Notes under the pieces: generated by a model
What the model was told of the DNA's origin: nothing
Seen by the model: only the letters and a program-made list of their open reading frames with translations
Databases searched by the model: none
From: Pyronema omphalodes
Lineage: Eukaryota > Ascomycota > Pezizomycetes > Pezizales > Pyronemataceae
Direction of reading: 5' to 3'
Assembly: GCA_024516155.1 (NCBI GenBank)
Contig: JAJJXM010000026.1
Location: 310,001 to 374,000 of the forward strand
DNA length: 64,000 nt
Part shown: positions 60,799-64,000 of the stretch, piece by piece
Layout of the letters: each line of letters starts with the position of its first letter
Position numbering within the stretch: the first letter of the stretch is position 1
Translations under genes and position numbers: made by a program

Positions 60799-62632
60799 TA
60801 ATAATTTGATTACAATTCACAAAATCCTACTAGATCTATTATAATATACTTATAAATCACCACCGATTGTTATTTAAGCTTCATGTTTTTAAGAATCATA
60901 AGGAAAATGGGTTTATGGCATCATGCAATGACGACTCGGACTTTAGTGATGGTTTTGGCTCAAGTATAGCGGTATAGCGGTGGCTTGTCAATTCATTCGT
61001 CTTACTTTATATTATACGCGATGACGAATCTTGAAATCTTTTATACCCCCCACACCCCCCCCCCCCCCCCCACACACACACACGCACACACACACTACCC
61101 TCTTGGTCGATTCTCTTTTCTTCTGTTTTTGTTTTTTTTTTTTTTCGCTTCTGGCTTGTCTGTATATACTTGAAGTTTTGATCTTTCACACCCTTCTAAT
61201 ATATAGATCATACCGTCCCTGGGCGGCTGGGCGGCTGGGCCTCCAGTTTCATTATAGCTAGTAGTTAGTAGCTAGTAACTTGTAACTTGTAACTAGTAGC
61301 TTGTAAATATTTCTGGGTATTGGTTACATGGGTTATGGGTTATGGGTTACCTCATAATCTATCCCCGGATTCTTCGTGTACCAGGCTACCAGGCTACCAG
61401 GGGCTCGCTTCTGTCATGTTAATAGGAATAGGAATAGGAATAGGAGTAGTAATACCACTCTTCCACACACACACACACACACACACACACCGCTATGGTT
61501 TTGAGTTGACTTGTACCTATTTCTATTTCAAGTACTGAACAAGTAGGAATGGTATATAAACTCCAACATCCGTAGCATGAAAAGAGACCAGGAAAAAATG
61601 TAGCAGTAGAGTATCAGTATTATGCCATGCAATCGGGAGATTGGAAATTAGTAACGGTAAATAGCAGCATAAGGAAATGGATAGGTTTGCCGCTTAACTC
61701 ATTAGGCATATTAAAGGTCACTCGGTTTTGTCTCGGTTTGGCTTCTTGATGGAAATTCTTGAAGGTGATGTCCGTGTTGTTCGCATTATGGACGGTAATT
61801 GATCTTGTATACATGTGCATAAGATAGAGGACGTTTGTGAATCCCACCCCCTACCTCGCCCTCACCACATACCCCACCCCCTCGCTTCGGTCATCTGAAT
61901 GTGCTGAATTTCTCGGGTTTAAAAGTCGATACCACTGGAATTCTGAATGGATCATGCACTGGGAATGCGGAAATGGAATATGACTTGGGGACAGGAATGT
62001 GATACATGAAATATCACTCTTGAATGTCATGACTTTTGGGTCAATCATCCATCTGGATTCTGTAGGGACAGTTTTGGTTGGTTCTGTGATAAATATAGCG
62101 CTTTTGAGAATTTTTTTATAAATTTCAAGAGATCGTCTTTGATTGTTGTTTATCTAGAGACTTGGTTGGAAATAGGGGAAGGTTAGGATTGACAGGGAAA
62201 ACGATGAGGGAAAGTGTATATACATGCTTGATGGAATTGGAACCACTGGAGAGACTATCGCATACAAAGTATTTGAAATCGAGAGCTAAGATAATGACTT
62301 TTACTTGCCCTCCTGTTAGTAAATAATTTCTACTCATAGTTGAACGCAGAGAATACTTACCTGTGTCTCTTTTCTTGTAAGTGACTTACACAGCATTCCA
62401 TGATGCATCAGCGAGATTAAAATCCCAGCTAGTAGGCATGGTCGCACCATTACTACAATCATGCGCTTGATGTGCATAACGAATATTTGATTTTCAGTAC
62501 GTAAATTGACTAACCAAGAGTGATAATATGTGAATCGCTCCCGAGCCGAGGACCACTGAAATGCGAGTGACAATCTTTGACGGACGCCGACTTGTGTGAT
62601 AATTCGTGAAGCACCAAGATATCAATATAAAG
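60799..62632. other. intergenic region before the nucleoporin gene
   Basis: The first part is still repeat-rich: a C run at about 61055-61071 followed by CA repeats, then a (CA)n run near 61464-61490. From 61600 the sequence is non-repetitive. Minus-strand frames lie at 61620-61847, 61851-62048, 62125-62337 and 62334-62573. I tried to join the last two through a GTAAGT donor near 62352 but found no in-frame acceptor, so I do not call a gene. Confidence 0.45.
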
Positions 62633-62640
62633 CACGTGAC
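62633..62640. promoter_or_regulatory. CACGTGAC box upstream of the nucleoporin gene
   Basis: CACGTGAC (reverse GTCACGTG) matches the Cbf1-type E-box and lies 281 bp before the start codon of the downstream gene. Function is inferred. Confidence 0.35.
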
Positions 62641-62920
62641 AACAGCGACATTTGCTTTCGCTTTCATATTTTCAACTCGATATTGAATAATAATTCAATG
62701 TGGATGCCTTAACACGCACGGAGGTCAACTTGAACCCATTCGCGCTCTGTCTGACGCTGCCAAGCCAGAGCCGCACTCCACTGCTGGGATTCACGCGAAA
62801 GACACTGGCGCTATTCTACACGTCCATCGATCGCCGACCGCGTTTTAACATCCAACAAATACACACCTTCCAGTAGCACCCCCACGATACTCCGGAGCCA
62901 GGCAAAAGGTGCGGCCTGTG

Positions 62921-64000
62921 ATGAATAGCAACCCGTACGCCGTTCTCTCCGGCTCCCAGGAGACCGGAAACGCAGATGTTGAACTGGTGGGAGAGAAGGA
63001 CCCTCTTGATATCGAATGCGAGGTTTGTATTCCGTTTTGTATTTGTATAGCTATGAAGTCGATATAAGGACTAACTGGTAATATACAGAGTCTTGGATTC
63101 CTCGGATTAAACCGCGACAAGAGAGTGAAAGTACTACCCGATGGCTTTAACAAAACCGAGCTACCGCGCTCATGCTCTTCCCTTTTTGCTGTCGCAAACA
63201 AACGCGGGCTATTTGCGGCCGCGGGACCTAAGAGTATGCTATAGCTACTATTTGAGCCCAACACGATTACTGATTATGAATAGGTTTTGTGATAGGATCG
63301 ACTCAGTCCCTGCGCGACGCATTTACCAAAGACGAAGAGTTCAAACCCCAACTCAGTATACCCTCAATCCACAGCATATCACACATAGTCTTTAATGCCG
63401 ACGAATCACATATTATCCTCGGCGATAACGAGGGCCGCTTGGCTATATACTCAATAGACGCCTTATCAAGTGGCAGTGAGACAAAGGCATCGTTCGAGCT
63501 CAATGCTGAGGATGAGCTCAGAGAAATCAAGCCTAATCCAAAGGCTCCTGAGCTTGTGGCCATTGTTACCATGATGGGAAGTGTACGGATGTTGGATCTC
63601 AACTCCAGAGCCTTTAAGGTTGGACCAAACGGTCCATCGTTGCTGGAAACAGTCTGCACCGTAGCTTGGAGTAAATTAGGAAAGCAGATTATTTGTGGTA
63701 TGGGAGATGGAAGTCTTTACCAGATGACTCCAGAGGGAGTGGGAAAAGCCACACTTCCTACACCGCCAGAAACTGAGGGCTTCTTTGTTTCTGCGGTCTT
63801 GTGGCTAGAGAATCATCTTTTCGTTACTTCACACTCGCCTTTACCTATATCAGGCGTCAGCATCGATTCAAAGTTCCACATCCTTGAACGAAAAGGCACT
63901 AAATTCGAGTACCGAACACTATATGATCCCGTTCCACCCTATGGTATGCAGGAACGTGTACCTCCCTACTTCTTCACTGCGCAGGTGTGGCAATATGGTC
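62921..64000 (+). CDS. NUP159: NUP159-type nucleoporin, N-terminal part (runs off the window)
   Basis: Nup159/Nup214 sits on the cytoplasmic face of the nuclear pore, where its N-terminal beta-propeller recruits the Dbp5 helicase for mRNA export. Exons 62921-63022, 63089-63233 and 63284 onward are joined by 66- and 50-bp introns (GTTTGT..CAG and GTATGC..TAG). About 321 residues lie in the window. Recognisable propeller features are SLGFLGLNRDKRVKVLPDG, the LFAVANKRGLFAAAG strand, then repeated blade strands such as HIVFNADESHIILGDNEGRL and TVAWSKLGKQIICGMGDGS. The C-terminal FG-repeat and coiled-coil parts would lie beyond the right edge. The first exon is short and diverged, so the start codon is the least certain point. 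Confidence 0.9.

Noticed and set aside
62125..62573. Possible two-exon minus-strand gene using GTAAGT near 62352
   Set aside because: No acceptor keeps the reading frame open; every join I tried meets a stop.

Overview
The window comes from a filamentous ascomycete (Pezizomycotina), most plausibly a leotiomycete. The support is short GT..AG introns (42-157 bp), an intron-bearing tRNA-Ser, and recognisable fungal genes: aspartokinase, a KAR9-type cortical protein, a NUP159-type nucleoporin, a PAP2 lipid phosphatase, an F-box/ankyrin protein and a DUF3824-like protein. The class-level placement is an inference; no marker here fixes it.

Layout. 1-19.7 kb is gene-poor: one tRNA-Ser(TGA), a coiled-coil hypothetical gene at 14.4 kb and a three-exon Myb/SANT-like gene at 16.1-16.6 kb. 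19.7-24.2 kb carries the F-box/ankyrin gene and the DUF3824-like gene. 24.2-28.5 kb is a block of micro- and minisatellites. 28.9-35.6 kb is the densest block: aspartokinase, a small secreted protein, a PAP2 phosphatase and a membrane protein in two convergent pairs. 38.1-40.6 kb holds a nine-exon gene with a run of very small exons, all cut in phase 1. 42.5-46.3 kb holds a seven-helix membrane-protein gene broken by an 895-bp hAT-type element, with a related element beside it. 48.1 kb has a small hypothetical gene. 48.9-54.1 and 57.4-61.5 kb are two very repeat-rich blocks flanking KAR9. A third hAT-type element at 59.4 kb keeps a decayed transposase C-terminus. The window ends inside the NUP159-type gene.

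There is no obvious pathway cluster; the genes are mostly independent housekeeping genes. The most unusual features are four. First, the 8-bp target-site duplication of the 59.4-kb element is identical to the unit of a 36-copy, indel-free tandem array on its right flank. Second, the nine-exon gene has eight successive phase-1 introns and 18-, 24- and 36-nt exons. Third, a hAT insertion with perfect termini and target-site duplication interrupts a membrane-protein gene. Fourth, dozens of unrelated short tandem arrays are confined to three blocks and reach into the KAR9 coding sequence.
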